A stretch of 6,037 bases of DNA, from positions 1-6,037 of the forward strand of contig JAGYNX010000126.1 of the NCBI GenBank assembly GCA_018399855.1, read 5' to 3'. The notes beneath the pieces are model-generated. The model worked only from the letters and a program-made list of their open reading frames with translations, ran no database searches and was not told the origin of the DNA. Positions 1-5,575 of the stretch are shown piece by piece (the stretch's first letter is position 1; every line of letters starts with the position of its first letter). This DNA comes from Spirochaetota bacterium (GTDB lineage Bacteria; Spirochaetota; UBA4802; UB4802). Made by a program: the position numbers and the translations under genes.

Positions 1-158
1 GGGGAGCCCCCTTTAGTAAAGGGGGCGGCGCAGCGCGCCGGGGATTTCGTTGGGGATGATTGCACAATGGAACTGGGTGGTGTAGCATGAAGCTTAACGG
101 AATCCCCCCAACCCCCCTTCACTGAAGGGGGGCTCAGGCGAGAGTCTGCTTCGTGAGG
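1..158 (+). repeat. Interspersed GC-rich repeat, copy A (left end cut by window edge)
   Basis: This is a non-coding repeat unit related to the inverted copy at 2605-2788. Bases 1-60 match the reverse complement of 2726-2785 at 56 of 60 positions by hand alignment, and similarity continues with small indels to about 150. It contains two perfect dyads. At 7-25, arms CCCCCTTTA and TAAAGGGGG flank one base. At 112-132, arms CCCCCCTTCA and TGAAGGGGGG flank one base. A further GC-rich partial dyad lies at 26-40. The left terminus is at or beyond the window edge, and the right terminus merges with copy B. No open frame in it looks like a gene. It is probably a non-autonomous MITE-like element; the mobilising enzyme is unknown. 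Confidence 0.8.
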
Positions 159-214
159 AGCCCCCTTTAGTAAAGGGGGCGGCGCAGTGCGCCGGGGATT
201 TCGTTGGGGATGAT
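155..214 (+). repeat. Partial second copy of the repeat (copy B)
   Basis: Bases 157-214 repeat bases 3-60 with a single mismatch (C at 34, T at 188), giving a 154-bp direct-repeat period. Only the first 60 bases or so of the unit are present; after 214 the sequence departs from copy A. The palindrome with CCCCCTTTA and TAAAGGGGG arms recurs at 161-179. The copy ends 29 bases before the TM2 gene start, so any promoter for that operon must lie in or next to the repeat, or transcription enters from upstream. I see no convincing -35/-10 pair in 215-243. Confidence 0.85.
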
Positions 215-231
215 GAATAAAGATACAACAT

Positions 232-237
232 AAGGAG
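232..237 (+). promoter_or_regulatory. Ribosome binding site of the TM2 gene
   Basis: AAGGAG lies six bases before the ATG at 244. It is the strongest ribosome site near this frame and supports that start. Confidence 0.8.
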
Positions 238-243
238 AAACAT

Positions 244-633
244 ATGCAAAACACTCACAGCACGGCAATAGGATACGTACTCTGGATTTTCGGTTTTCTG
301 GGTGCCCACCGTTTTTACTTTGGCAAACCGGTAAGCGGCACGATATGGTTTTTCACCCTGGGGCTGCTGGGTATAGGGTGGCTGATAGATCTCTTCTTGA
401 TACCGTCTATGGACAGGCAGGCCGATGCCCGTTTTGTTCAAGGGCCGGTGGATTATAACGTGACCTGGATACTGCTGACATTTCTGGGCTTATTCGGCGT
501 TCACCGGTTTTACATGGGAAAGATTTTAACCGGCCTTTTGTATCTTGTTACAGGCGGGATATTTGGTATCGGGTATATATATGACCTGTGGACACTCAAT
601 CAACAGATTACCCTGATCAACACGGGTGCGTAA
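244..633 (+). CDS. Double TM2-domain small integral membrane protein
   Basis: The 129-residue protein is built from two TM2 domains in tandem. The first carries GFLGAHRFYFG at 17-27 and the second GLFGVHRFYMG at 82-92. The paired His (H22/H87) and the paired Asp at the domain ends (D49/D114) are both exactly 65 residues apart, which indicates an internal duplication. Each unit has two hydrophobic helices, about 8-24 and 32-54, then 73-88 and 97-118, joined by a polar linker at 55-70. It should sit in the cytoplasmic membrane with four spans. No signal peptide separate from the first helix is seen. TM2 proteins occur widely in bacteria, but their molecular role is poorly known, so no activity is assigned. 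The gene is first in a probable operon; the next start lies 12 bases past its stop. It may be a membrane partner for the signalling proteins downstream, which is inference from position only. Confidence 0.93.
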   Translation: MQNTHSTAIGYVLWIFGFLGAHRFYFGKPVSGTIWFFTLGLLGIGWLIDLFLIPSMDRQADARFVQGPVDYNVTWILLTFLGLFGVHRFYMGKILTGLLYLVTGGIFGIGYIYDLWTLNQQITLINTGA

Positions 634-645
634 ACAGGAAGAACA

Positions 646-1620
646 ATGCGAGACGAGTCATTGCACGACAGGAAGGTTGAACTTCTGCGCAACATGGACA
701 TATTTTCCAGGTTGAGAGAATACGAGCTGGATATTATAGCCCGCCAGAGCGAAATGGTTAATTTCAAAAAAGGGCAGGCAATATTCAGCCTGGGCTCAAC
801 CGCCAGGGAACTGTACGTGGTGAGCACCGGCAGGGTGGGCATTATGAGCATGGAAAATGAAAGCGATGTAAATATTGCCCAGATCGTACCCGGCGAATCC
901 TTCGGAGAGCTGGATTTTCTTGGAAGAACAACCCGTAACGCGGGGGCCTTCGCCGAAGAAGATTCAATGCTGTTGCGTTTTCCTTCACACCAGCACGAAG
1001 ACGATGTATTCAAGAGCCAGGCGTATATTTCGGCGCAGATGTTATACCGTTTGCTTGGAATAGTCTCTGAAAGAATATGGAACGTGAAGAAGCATCTCTA
1101 CGATAAAACGGGGTGGCTTCGAAACCTTCACAAGCAGTTGTTACGGGACAGTATGACCGGTTTGTACAACCGTGTCTACCTGGAAGAAGATTTTCTGAAC
1201 CTGTTACCCGACCTGGGCAGCAGCGCGGCACTGGTGATGATCAAGCCGGATAATTTCAAGGACATAAATGATCAGTTCGGCCACGAAGCGGGCGACCAGG
1301 TGCTTACCCTCATGGCAATATTTCTACAATCAGAATTGAACGAAAACGACATAGGGGTGCGGTACAGGGGAGACGAATTCGCCGCTATTTTAACGGATAC
1401 TGGAAAGGAAGATGCCATACAAAGGGCAAAAGAGATCAGTGCAACGTATAAATCAATGGATCTGAAAAGAATAACAGGGGGGCAGGGTGTGAAGATACAG
1501 GTAAGTGTCGGCGTGGCCCTGTATCCTCATCATGCCAGGAACAGCAGGGAGTTGCTAGATGCGGCGTGTCGAAAGATGATGCAGGCAAGAAATGCCGGTG
1601 GTAACAGGATATCGATATAG
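646..1620 (+). CDS. cNMP-binding-fold plus GGDEF protein with degenerate active site (paralog 1)
   Basis: The 324-residue soluble protein has no membrane segment. A CRP-like beta-barrel spans about 16-115. Its phosphate-binding cassette looks usable: FGE with E88, and R97-N-A in the usual Arg-Ser/Thr-Ala position. A helical linker (about 118-165) leads to a GGDEF domain at about 166-324, marked by DSMTGLYNR, NFKDIND, FGHEAGD and SVGVALYP. The signature is RGDEF (241-245). The first Asp of the D-x-D motif, a metal ligand in diguanylate cyclases such as PleD, is K200. The guanine-contact positions N208 and D217 are kept. The RxxD inhibitory site is absent (NEND at 232-235), and the C-terminal Lys is R315. 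It is therefore probably inactive or a nucleotide receptor, although RGDEF alone does not exclude activity. Start: ATG at 646 with AGGAA at 636-640. It lies between the TM2 gene and a paralog, with gaps of 12 bases on both sides. Confidence 0.92.
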   Translation: MRDESLHDRKVELLRNMDIFSRLREYELDIIARQSEMVNFKKGQAIFSLGSTARELYVVSTGRVGIMSMENESDVNIAQIVPGESFGELDFLGRTTRNAGAFAEEDSMLLRFPSHQHEDDVFKSQAYISAQMLYRLLGIVSERIWNVKKHLYDKTGWLRNLHKQLLRDSMTGLYNRVYLEEDFLNLLPDLGSSAALVMIKPDNFKDINDQFGHEAGDQVLTLMAIFLQSELNENDIGVRYRGDEFAAILTDTGKEDAIQRAKEISATYKSMDLKRITGGQGVKIQVSVGVALYPHHARNSRELLDAACRKMMQARNAGGNRISI

Positions 1621-1632
1621 GATGTAGAATAG

Positions 1633-2586
1633 ATGAAAGAAGTATTGAAAGAACTGCATATATTTTACGGGTTCAGTGACGAAGAACTTGAACTACTGGG
1701 CGATTACTTTAATCTGAAATCATTTGAAAAGGGTGATGAGGTTATATCACAAAATGACGTGATAGATGAGTTGTACGTTGTGTTAAATGGTAGTATTGTC
1801 AGCACCCTTGATATTCCGGGAAGTATTGAAAGAAAACACGGTGAATTCAAAACCGGTGACTTTTTCGGCGAGGTGCCGTTATTCGGCAAGAGGCCTTCGT
1901 TTGATACATACGTGGCAGCAGAGAATACAGAGGTGTTGTCAATCGAGGAGAAAGCCCTTGCCAGTCTTGTGGAAAATCATTCTGACGCGGCAGTAAAACT
2001 TATATCACGATTGCTGGTAGGTACAATACAACATCTCCGGGATTCCAGTAATTTCCTGGCCGACGTAGTGCAGTGGGGAGAAGACGCAAGCCGTCGGGTG
2101 ATCACCGACGAACTTACCGGTGTGTATAACAGGGCATTTCTGGATGACGCACTGGAAAACTTTTTCAACATATCCCAGAGCAACAATAAGCCGCTGTCAC
2201 TGCTCATGGTTGACCTGGATAATTTCAGGATAATAAATGACCATCTTGGCATGGAGGATGGCAACAAAATATTAAAAAGGCTGGTTGCCATTATCAGCAG
2301 CGTGATCAGCCGGCATGGCATTATCGCCCGCTACGGGGGAGACGAATTCTCCATTCTTTTGCCAGAAGCCAACCTGAAAAGGGCTGAAGAGATAGCCGAA
2401 GAAATACGGAAAGGGGTAGAGCAATTCGGCTGCAAACACTACGCCCAGTCATCCGTGCAGGTTACCACCAGTATCGGCATAAGCTCCTATCCTGACTCAG
2501 CGTCAGACTTCGCAACCTTCAAAGACAGGGCCGACGGGGCCCTCTACCGTGCAAAAACATCAGGCCGAAACAGGGTGGAGTGCTAG
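1633..2586 (+). CDS. cNMP-binding-fold plus GGDEF protein, near-canonical signature (paralog 2)
   Basis: The 317-residue soluble protein has the same architecture as its upstream neighbour. A CRP-like fold covers about 9-110, a helical linker 115-152, and a GGDEF domain about 155-317 with DELTGVYNR, DLDNF (D194, D196), IIND, GGDEF at 235-239, SIGISSYP and the C-terminal YRAKTSGRN. The metal-binding Asp and the GGDEF loop are intact, so synthase activity is possible. Two features are odd. The motif usually GHxxGD is GMEDGN, so the Asp that reads guanine (D344 of PleD) is N211. In the cNMP fold, FGE is present (E80) but the phosphate-binding Arg position is F90, so cAMP or cGMP binding is doubtful. 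No RxxD inhibitory site is present (SRHG at 226-229). The start at 1633 has only a weak AGGA (1619-1622) overlapping the preceding stop, which suggests translational coupling. The two genes probably arose by tandem duplication and then diverged. Confidence 0.93.
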   Translation: MKEVLKELHIFYGFSDEELELLGDYFNLKSFEKGDEVISQNDVIDELYVVLNGSIVSTLDIPGSIERKHGEFKTGDFFGEVPLFGKRPSFDTYVAAENTEVLSIEEKALASLVENHSDAAVKLISRLLVGTIQHLRDSSNFLADVVQWGEDASRRVITDELTGVYNRAFLDDALENFFNISQSNNKPLSLLMVDLDNFRIINDHLGMEDGNKILKRLVAIISSVISRHGIIARYGGDEFSILLPEANLKRAEEIAEEIRKGVEQFGCKHYAQSSVQVTTSIGISSYPDSASDFATFKDRADGALYRAKTSGRNRVEC

Positions 2587-2604
2587 CACAGCAGAAGTAT
2601 AACT

Positions 2605-2788
2605 CCAGGGGAGCCTCCTTTAGTAAAGTTCAAGAGGCAAACTCTTACCTTAGCCCCCCTTCAGTGAAGGGGGGTTGGGGGGATTCCGTTAAGTCACATG
2701 CTGCACCAACAAGTTCCATTGTGGCATCGTCCTCAACGAAATCCCCGGCGCGCCGCGCCGCCCCCTTTACTAAAGGGGGCTTCCCTGG
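2605..2788 (-). repeat. Complete 184-bp MITE-like repeat, inverted relative to copies A and B
   Basis: The element begins CCAGGG and ends CCCTGG. Its 24-bp terminal inverted repeats (2605-2628 and 2765-2788) match at 22 of 24 positions. Internally it carries the two dyads seen in copy A, at 2654-2674 and 2761-2779, plus a GC-rich stretch at about 2746-2760. It starts 18 bases after the stop of the second GGDEF gene. Its GC-rich hairpins could attenuate readthrough, although no poly-T run follows. I see no clear target-site duplication: the left flank reads ATAACT and the right flank AAACAA. A 75-codon open frame crosses it, but that frame is made of repeat sequence and is not called as a gene. 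Mobility and the responsible transposase are inference. Confidence 0.82.
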
Positions 2789-2844
2789 AAACAAACTTCA
2801 CCCGTAAGGCTTATACCATATTACAACAGATACAGAAAAAATGT

Positions 2845-2875
2845 TTGACAGTATATCACCGATGGTGAATACTAT
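2845..2875 (+). promoter_or_regulatory. Candidate sigma-70-type promoter for the SDR/ThDP unit
   Basis: A perfect TTGACA -35 box lies at 2845-2850. The -10 box is less sure. TACTAT at 2870-2875 has a long 19-base spacer, and AATACT at 2868-2873 has a 17-base spacer; each matches TATAAT at four of six positions. Transcription would begin near 2882 and leave a leader of about 80 bases. A leader of this length and the dyads overlapping the promoter suggest regulated expression. Confidence 0.5.
2856..2868. promoter_or_regulatory. Dyad TCACC-N3-GGTGA in the promoter spacer
   Basis: Perfect 5-bp arms (2856-2860 and 2864-2868) around GAT sit between the -35 and -10 boxes. The placement would suit a repressor or a MerR-type spacer-binding activator, but no regulator gene is present in the window. 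Arms this short can occur by chance. Confidence 0.3.
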
Positions 2876-2884
2876 TCATAGTAT
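2869..2884. promoter_or_regulatory. Operator-like palindrome over the -10 region
   Basis: ATACTAT-TC-ATAGTAT has perfect 7-bp arms (2869-2875 and 2878-2884) around two bases. It covers the proposed -10 box and start site, the typical position of a repressor operator. Its arms are AT-rich and too closely spaced for a stable RNA hairpin, so DNA binding is the likelier role. Confidence 0.42.
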
Positions 2885-2906
2885 GAGCATTGTTCAAGAT
2901 GTTCTG

Positions 2907-2929
2907 CTGCCGGGGCAGTATAGCGGCAG
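2907..2929 (+). other. Possible leader hairpin
   Basis: CTGCCG (2907-2912) can pair with CGGCAG (2924-2929) across an 11-base loop within the predicted 5' leader of the SDR gene. An alternative closer pairing of CTGCC with GGCAG at 2914-2918 would leave only a two-base loop. It lies 22 bases upstream of the ribosome site. I recognise no known riboswitch class here. Confidence 0.25.
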
Positions 2930-2951
2930 GTATCACGCAAATATGTCATAT

Positions 2952-2957
2952 GGAGGG
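2952..2957 (+). promoter_or_regulatory. Ribosome binding site that decides the SDR start
   Basis: GGAGGG ends at 2957, five bases before the ATG at 2963. In-frame GTG (2957) and TTG (2960) codons also occur, but the GTG overlaps this site and the TTG is only two bases from it. ATG at 2963 is therefore the preferred start. Confidence 0.75.
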
Positions 2958-2962
2958 TGTTG

Positions 2963-3757
2963 ATGAAAGACGACCTGAAAGGGAAAACAGCCATTATCAC
3001 CGGATCGGGTAAGAAAACCGGAATAGGGTATGCCATCGCCGAAAAACTTGCGGAGAATGGGTGCAACGTGGTGATTGCGGATCTTGCCGGTGATATGGAA
3101 ACTATAAGCAAAGAACTGGCCAAAACTTACGGGGTAAAGGCCCTCCCTGTCACCGTTGACGTAACCGACAACGATGCCATACAGGCAATGGTTGAGGCGG
3201 TCAAGGGTGAGTTCGAGGGAGTGGATATACTCTGCAATAACGCGGGAGCTTCATTTGGTGTACCCAACACCGTGCAGAACTACGATGAAAATGCCTGGAT
3301 GAAAACCATCGATGTAAACCTGCACAGCGTATTTAAAGTGAGCAGGGCGGTGGTACCACTTATGATAGGACGAAAGGCCAGCATAATCAACACCTCTTCA
3401 CGTGCCGGCAAGGTGCCTCCCATTTTTAACGGGGCCTATGCTGTGGCAAAGGCCGGGGTGAACATGCTTACCAGGGTAATGGCCCGGGAGCTGGCAGGTG
3501 CCGGGATCCGGGTGAACGCCATATGCCCCGGTCAGATCATGACCGACCTTGAACGCTGGCGGTTTGGTCTTGAAGCCGAGGTGTTTCAGTGCACGGTTGA
3601 AGAGCGTGAAGAAGAGATGTGTAAAACCATACCACTGGGGCGTATCGGTGATCCCGCCGAGGTAGGTAAACTGGTGGCCTTTCTGGCCTCAGAAGATTCA
3701 TCATACATAACAGGGCAGGCCATCAATGTATGCGGCGGCCAGCTGATGGAATTATAA
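2963..3757 (+). CDS. Classical short-chain dehydrogenase/reductase (SDR), NAD(P)-dependent
   Basis: The 264-residue cytosolic protein is of normal length for a classical SDR. The Rossmann glycine motif is at 13-22, with two more residues than the usual TGxxxGIG (T13 G14 ... G20 I G22). D40 at the end of strand 2 favours NAD(H) over NADP(H). NNAG is at 92-95. The catalytic tetrad is N119, S146, Y159 and K163 (YAVAK), and PG is at 189-190. The C-terminus (ITGQAINVCGGQ, 249-260) is typical of SDRs that act on sugars, polyols or small hydroxyketones. The exact substrate is not recognisable. The next gene begins 40 bases after the stop and encodes a ThDP carboligase/lyase-like enzyme. The pair may therefore form or break an acyloin and interconvert its ketone and alcohol forms, much as acetoin or benzoin reductases do; this is inference from context. 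It could also be a biosynthetic oxoacyl or sugar reductase. It is the first gene behind the promoter near 2845. Confidence 0.95.
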   Translation: MKDDLKGKTAIITGSGKKTGIGYAIAEKLAENGCNVVIADLAGDMETISKELAKTYGVKALPVTVDVTDNDAIQAMVEAVKGEFEGVDILCNNAGASFGVPNTVQNYDENAWMKTIDVNLHSVFKVSRAVVPLMIGRKASIINTSSRAGKVPPIFNGAYAVAKAGVNMLTRVMARELAGAGIRVNAICPGQIMTDLERWRFGLEAEVFQCTVEEREEEMCKTIPLGRIGDPAEVGKLVAFLASEDSSYITGQAINVCGGQLMEL

Positions 3758-3785
3758 TACGCAACGCAAATATATACGTACAAAC

Positions 3786-3791
3786 AGGAGG
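3786..3791 (+). promoter_or_regulatory. Strong ribosome binding site of the ThDP enzyme
   Basis: A full AGGAGG six bases before the ATG at 3798 fixes that start. It is the best Shine-Dalgarno match among the genes of the window and suggests high translation of the second gene of the pair. Confidence 0.85.
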
Positions 3792-3797
3792 AACTTT

Positions 3798-5492
3798 ATG
3801 AGTACAAAAACAGGCGCACAGATCGCGGCAGAAGCATTTCAGCAAAAAGGTATAAAATACATCTTTACCCTCAGCGGCGGGCACATCACCCCCTTATACC
3901 AGTACCTGGAACACAGCAATATTACATTATTTGATACAAGGCACGAACAGGCGGCAGTATTCATGGCAGAAGCATGGGGGAGAACACAAAGAGAACCCGG
4001 CGTGGCCCTGGTGACAGCCGGTCCCGGATTTACCAACGCCCTGACCTCCATCGCCAACGCACGCCAGGCCAACTCACCCCTGGTACTCATCTCGGGTTGT
4101 GTTGGAATAGATTCCTGCGAGAAACTTGACCTGCAGGATATGCGGCAGGCACCGGTGATCGAGCCAATGGTGAAGAAAGCACTTATATGCCAGAAGCCCG
4201 AGCGTGTTGCGGAGTTTATTGATATAGCCTTTCGAACCGCCATATCCGGCCGGCCCGGACCAGTCTACCTTGAGTTTCCCGTGGATGTACTCAACGCCGA
4301 AGTGCCGGTTGAGGCCGTCAAGCGTGTGCACACAAAAGTAGATTCTCATTTTGTTGATCTTGACAACGCGGCAAAGCTGATCGATATGATGAAAGAAGCG
4401 AAAAAGCCCATCATCATAGCCGGAAGCGGCAGCTGGTACTCAGATGCACCGGATGAATTACAGCGTTTCGTTGAAAATACCGGTGCCCCCGTTTTCACCT
4501 CAGCAATGGGACGGGGAACGGTGTCCGACACCCATCCCCTGTGCTTTGAGTCATCCCTTGCCATCAGGCCCGGTGCTTCCCTTGCAGCCAACCTTGGAAC
4601 AGACCTTGTTATCATGCTGGGGTCGCGTATTAGCCTCTACTATATATTCGGTGACATCTTCAACCCGGCGGCAAAATTCGTGCAGGTTGATACCGAGGCT
4701 GAAGAACTGGGACGCAACAAGTCGGTAGACCTGCCCATTGTCAGCGATATAAAGGCCTTTCTGAAGGAGTGTAACCGTATTCTTGAAAAAGGCGCGAAGA
4801 AGGGAATGGCGGACGCCTACGCTCCATGGATAGAAGAACTGAAGAAATCTGATGCCGAGAGCAAAGAACAGGCGAAGGTGAACTGGGAAAGTAACGATGA
4901 ACCCATTCACGCCATGAGACTGGCCAAAGAGATCAATGACTTTCTCGATAAAGATGATGATATAGTCTGTACTGACGGGGGTGATACCCAGATCTGGATG
5001 GGTATGACCAGAACGGCACGTAAGCCCGCCCATTACCTCGACTCGGGTATTTACGGCTGCCTTGGGGTGGGTATTCCATACGCGAATGCCGCCAAGCTTA
5101 TGAATCCTGACAAGAGGGTATGCCTCATGATCGGGGACGGGTCCGTGGGGTTAAACTTCATGGAATTCGAAACAGCCGTCCGTAAGAAGCTGAACATCGT
5201 GGTCTGCATCAGCAACGACCTGGGCTGGGGTATGATCCGTCACAGCCAGCAGCTGCGGCTGGGGCATGCCATAGAAGATGGTACCTTCATTGGAAGGGTT
5301 GACTATCACAAGCTGGTTGAAGACCTGGGGGGTAAAGGCATACTGGTTGAAAAACCGGAAGACATCAGGCCTGCCCTTGAAGAGGCCTTCAAATCGGACG
5401 TGCCGGTGTGCATAAACGTGATGACCGATCCTGAAACAATAAGCCCCGGCAGCGTGGCACTGGCAAACCTTGGCGGTTACAAGGCGGAGTAA
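3798..5492 (+). CDS. Thiamine-diphosphate enzyme, benzaldehyde lyase / acetolactate synthase-like
   Basis: The 564-residue protein has the three-domain layout of the ThDP decarboxylase/carboligase superfamily. These are a pyrimidine-binding domain (about 4-170), a central domain (about 188-325) and a diphosphate-binding domain (about 375-545). The cofactor-activating glutamate is E50, in DTRHE. The diphosphate motif is GDG (446-448), then 24 residues, then N473-D474. From memory, Pseudomonas benzaldehyde lyase (563 residues) aligns well. H29, E50 and Q113 fall at the same numbers, and GVALVTAG, the region around GDGSVG, and WG...QQL are shared. That family cleaves or forms alpha-hydroxyketones without needing a 2-keto acid. 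Related families include acetolactate synthase, 2-hydroxyacyl-CoA lyase and oxalyl-CoA decarboxylase. The basic C-terminal CoA-binding tail expected for the CoA-linked enzymes is not evident. Partnership with the SDR upstream supports an acyloin route. The ThDP enzyme class is near certain; the substrate is not known. Confidence 0.96.
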   Translation: MSTKTGAQIAAEAFQQKGIKYIFTLSGGHITPLYQYLEHSNITLFDTRHEQAAVFMAEAWGRTQREPGVALVTAGPGFTNALTSIANARQANSPLVLISGCVGIDSCEKLDLQDMRQAPVIEPMVKKALICQKPERVAEFIDIAFRTAISGRPGPVYLEFPVDVLNAEVPVEAVKRVHTKVDSHFVDLDNAAKLIDMMKEAKKPIIIAGSGSWYSDAPDELQRFVENTGAPVFTSAMGRGTVSDTHPLCFESSLAIRPGASLAANLGTDLVIMLGSRISLYYIFGDIFNPAAKFVQVDTEAEELGRNKSVDLPIVSDIKAFLKECNRILEKGAKKGMADAYAPWIEELKKSDAESKEQAKVNWESNDEPIHAMRLAKEINDFLDKDDDIVCTDGGDTQIWMGMTRTARKPAHYLDSGIYGCLGVGIPYANAAKLMNPDKRVCLMIGDGSVGLNFMEFETAVRKKLNIVVCISNDLGWGMIRHSQQLRLGHAIEDGTFIGRVDYHKLVEDLGGKGILVEKPEDIRPALEEAFKSDVPVCINVMTDPETISPGSVALANLGGYKAE

Positions 5493-5496
5493 GCGG

Positions 5497-5526
5497 GAGG
5501 TTTGTTGAGGTTGTTAGAGGTTGTTG
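5497..5526 (+). repeat. Three imperfect 10-base tandem repeats
   Basis: Three units follow one another just after the ThDP gene stop: GAGGTTTGTT (5497-5506), GAGGTTGTTA (5507-5516) and GAGGTTGTTG (5517-5526). The period is near one helical turn. They may be slippage products. No terminator with a stem and T run is visible between 5493 and 5575. Confidence 0.55.
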
Positions 5527-5575
5527 ATGTTAGTTAAAAATACCTTTCTCTGTGGAAAGTGTTATCAGGCTTGTG

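Noticed and set aside
94..441. 115-codon open frame on the - strand over repeats A/B and the TM2 gene
   Set aside because: Half of it is translated repeat, and the rest is antisense to the well-supported TM2 gene.
600..1013. 137-codon - strand frame opposite the first GGDEF gene
   Set aside because: It is antisense to the cNMP-fold region, with Ser/Leu-rich composition typical of a shadow frame.
2761..2785. Rho-independent terminator of the GGDEF operon
   Set aside because: A strong hairpin is possible, but no T run follows it and the same sequence occurs upstream of the TM2 gene, so it is annotated as repeat only.
2605..2788. CRISPR-like or phage attachment reading of the palindromic repeat
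   Set aside because: There are no regularly spaced short repeats with unique spacers, and no cas, integrase or tRNA gene nearby. Terminal inverted repeats fit a MITE-like element better.
2580..2807. 75-codon open frame on the + strand after the second GGDEF gene
   Set aside because: It overlaps the end of that gene and runs through the inverted repeat. Its protein is made of repeat-derived Pro, Ser and Lys-Gly runs and has no ribosome site.
2920..2962. Possible c-di-GMP (GEMM) riboswitch upstream of the SDR gene, suggested by TATCACGCAAATATG
   Set aside because: Only a short CACGCAAA-like fragment is present. The second conserved block and the paired helices of the GEMM fold are not visible.
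4551..5033. 160-codon open frame on the - strand inside the ThDP gene
   Set aside because: It is wholly antisense to a conserved enzyme with clear motifs, and its protein shows no recognisable family features.
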